From the NCBI GenBank assembly GCA_902479205.1, contig CABSNX010000105.1:1-7001 (forward strand): 7,001 nucleotides of DNA, read 5' to 3'. Each line of letters starts with the position of its first letter. Position 1 is the first letter of the stretch. The notes below the pieces were generated by a model. That model ran no database searches. It saw nothing but the letters and a program-made list of their open reading frames with translations, and had not been told where the DNA came from. A program made the translations under genes and the position numbers. The stretch is from an uncultured Collinsella sp. Lineage in GTDB: Bacteria; Actinomycetota; Coriobacteriia; Coriobacteriales; Coriobacteriaceae. This document shows, one piece after another, positions 5,907 through 7,001 of the stretch.

Positions 5907-6221
5907 GTTGGGTACATTGCTTTGAGATGTTATTCAATCGGTTTTGATGGCATTTGAGCTGCTTACCTGCTTAAAGTAATTGTCGGCATGTAGCCGCTAT
6001 TGAAAATATTGCTCGAAAAATCGTCCAAGAAGTCGTGGGGCGATTTTTGACGCGTCGCGCGTCAAGCGATGTGGCAAGCGTTTGGTTAGATATTGGTCAG
6101 GTTAGGGGCAACCTTGCCAAAAGCTTGACGGATGCAGATATGAACGTCGACGAATGAGCACTTTGGACGGGGCCAAACCAAAAATCTGGGCTGATTCTCG
6201 ATAATCGCCTTCAATCGTCTC
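5907..6221. other. AT-richer non-coding stretch
   Basis: This stretch has no ORF with ribosome site and family resemblance on either strand, and is visibly richer in A and T than the genes around it. Apart from the two overlapping hairpins at 6016-6065, it holds TGGCAAG/CTTGCCA (6072-6078 and 6113-6119), enclosing AGGTT-AGGGGC-AACCT (6099-6114). GCGTTTGG (6078-6085) can also pair with CCAAACGC (6225-6232) next to the prmC promoter. These pairings could be chance or part of a long structured leader. Lower GC suggests insertion or decay of foreign or non-coding DNA; no recognisable gene remnant is visible. Confidence 0.4.
6016..6065. terminator. Two overlapping hairpins, possibly a bidirectional terminator
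   Basis: AAAAATCGTCC (6016-6026) pairs with GGGCGATTTTT (6038-6048), one T/G wobble, around an 11-nt loop. The stem ends in TTTTT on the plus strand and, read in reverse, ATTTTT on the minus strand. It shares TT at 6047-6048 with a second, perfect stem, TTGACGCG (6047-6054) and CGCGTCAA (6058-6065), around TCG. Only one of the two can form fully at a time. The arrangement resembles a terminator/anti-terminator pair or a bidirectional terminator, but no gene ends nearby to explain it. Confidence 0.4.
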
Positions 6222-6248
6222 TTGCCAAACGCTGGCCTCGCGTACAAT
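6222..6248 (+). promoter_or_regulatory. Candidate sigma-70-type promoter of prmC
   Basis: TTGCCA (6222-6227) matches the -35 consensus at five of six bases and TACAAT (6243-6248) matches the -10 at five of six. The spacer is 15 bp, short of the ideal 17. Transcription would start near 6255, giving an untranslated leader of about 40 nt before prmC. This fits the wide, hairpin-filled gap that separates prmC from prfA. Confidence 0.5.
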
Positions 6249-6296
6249 CTGCTCCGACATTCGCGCGCCGCCTGGCGCTTAAGAGGGGAGGACCCC

Positions 6297-7001
6297 ATGG
6301 CAAACGAGATCTGGACCATCAAACGTTGTCTCGAGTGGACCAAGGAGTACCTGGCCGAGCGCGGCGAGGAACACCCCCGACTTTCTGCCGAGTGGCTGCT
6401 CTGCGCTGCCACGGGTCTGGCGCGCATCGACTTATATATGCGTATGGACGAGACGCTCGATGCGGCGCAGCTCGAGACCATGCACGCGGCGGTCGTCCGC
6501 CGCGCCAAGGGCGAGCCGCTGCAGTACATCACCGGCAGCACGCAGTTCCGCATGATCGACGTCGCGTGCGCCCCCGGCGTACTCATTCCGCGTCCCGAGA
6601 CCGAGATGCTCGTCGAGGAAGTCCTCAATTATCTGGATGCCGAGGTGCTGAGCCCCGAGGCTGCCGCCCGTCAGCGCGTTGAGCTGCCCTGGAACGACGA
6701 GGTCGAGCAAGCGCGCAAAGCCGAAGCCGCGTTGGCCGACGAGCGAGCGACGGCCGAGCGCCGTGCCGCTAACCTCACAGCTGCCGATGAGGCGGCGCTA
6801 GGCAGCGACGTACTGGGCAGCCGTGCCTATGCCGAGGAACTGGCCGACCGCGAGGCCGAGGAAGCCGCCGAGCAGGCAGCAGAAGCCGAAGCCGAGGAAA
6901 CCGCCGAGCCCGAGCTCGACGAATACGGCATCGCCATCGAAGGCGCCGACCACGAGGCGTCTCTGACGGAGGATGCCGCCGCGCCCGCTCCGGTCGAGCC
7001 C
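6297..7001 (+). CDS. prmC: Release factor glutamine methyltransferase (3' end beyond window)
   Basis: PrmC uses S-adenosylmethionine to methylate the GGQ glutamine of RF1 and RF2. The ATG at 6297 follows GGGGAGG (6285-6291). The frame is open to the last base: 235 codons and no stop. Residues 1-90 form the helical release-factor-binding domain. The family block GEPLQYITGSTQF (72-84) and GVLIPRPETEMLVEEVL (94-110) are clear. In most relatives the SAM-binding DLGTGSG motif comes soon afterwards. Here, from about residue 112, the protein turns into more than 120 residues of Ala/Glu/Asp/Arg-rich low-complexity sequence, coiled-coil or disordered in character. Neither DLGTGSG nor the catalytic NPPY has appeared by the window end. 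The insertion is in frame and shares the codon style of its surroundings, so it looks genuine. The pairing with prfA upstream supports the assignment. Confidence 0.9.
   Translation, partial: MANEIWTIKRCLEWTKEYLAERGEEHPRLSAEWLLCAATGLARIDLYMRMDETLDAAQLETMHAAVVRRAKGEPLQYITGSTQFRMIDVACAPGVLIPRPETEMLVEEVLNYLDAEVLSPEAAARQRVELPWNDEVEQARKAEAALADERATAERRAANLTAADEAALGSDVLGSRAYAEELADREAEEAAEQAAEAEAEETAEPELDEYGIAIEGADHEASLTEDAAAPAPVEP

Noticed and set aside
6086..6628. 180-codon open frame on the minus strand in the gap and prmC
   Set aside because: Its first two thirds are antisense to prmC, and the remainder runs through the prmC promoter; nothing in the product resembles a known family.
1..7001. CRISPR array, tRNA, rRNA, phage or defence genes
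   Set aside because: No regularly spaced repeats, cloverleaf-like segments, rRNA-like stretches or matching protein motifs were seen on either strand.

Overview
The window is a high-GC bacterial chromosome fragment. By eye the coding parts are a little over 60% GC, with C/G-ending codons. Gene content and protein style fit a gut Coriobacteriia member, most likely Collinsella or a close relative. That assignment is inference from recognition and was not tested by a search. The first 31 bases are not genomic: they match a Nextera/Tn5 sequencing adapter with its 19-bp mosaic end. The true sequence therefore begins at base 32, inside a gene, and this is probably a contig edge.

Bases 32-2839 hold a compact polar amino-acid ABC importer on the + strand: a lipoprotein substrate-binding protein (5' end lost, lipobox still visible), a single permease with a long extra N-terminal membrane region, and an ATPase carrying all the usual motifs. 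The gaps are 9 and 22 nt, so they read as one operon. A GC-rich hairpin then precedes an intact M20-family metallopeptidase (2912-4339), related in motifs to carboxypeptidase S/PM20D1. It may supply or process amino acids taken up by the importer.

Bases 4340-4630 contain a REP-like 21-bp palindrome followed at once by a 52-bp imperfect palindrome, then a possible tiny leader ORF, and the ribosome binding site of prfA. prfA (4631-5698) encodes peptide chain release factor 1. It has a normal GGQ motif but unusual residues at several positions that are normally conserved, including one in the stop-codon reading loop.

Bases 5699-6296 carry no convincing gene. They hold a perfect 12-bp hairpin, a 98-nt nested hairpin element, a half copy of the 52-bp palindrome, an AT-richer stretch with two overlapping hairpins, and a probable promoter. 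prmC (6297 to the window end) encodes the methyltransferase that modifies the GGQ glutamine of release factors. Its N-terminal domain is recognisable but is followed by a very long Ala/Glu-rich insertion before the catalytic domain, which lies beyond the window.

No defence system, phage, CRISPR array, tRNA or rRNA is visible. The most interesting leads are the divergent RF1, the prmC insertion, the nested hairpin between prfA and prmC, and the palindromic repeat copies flanking prfA.
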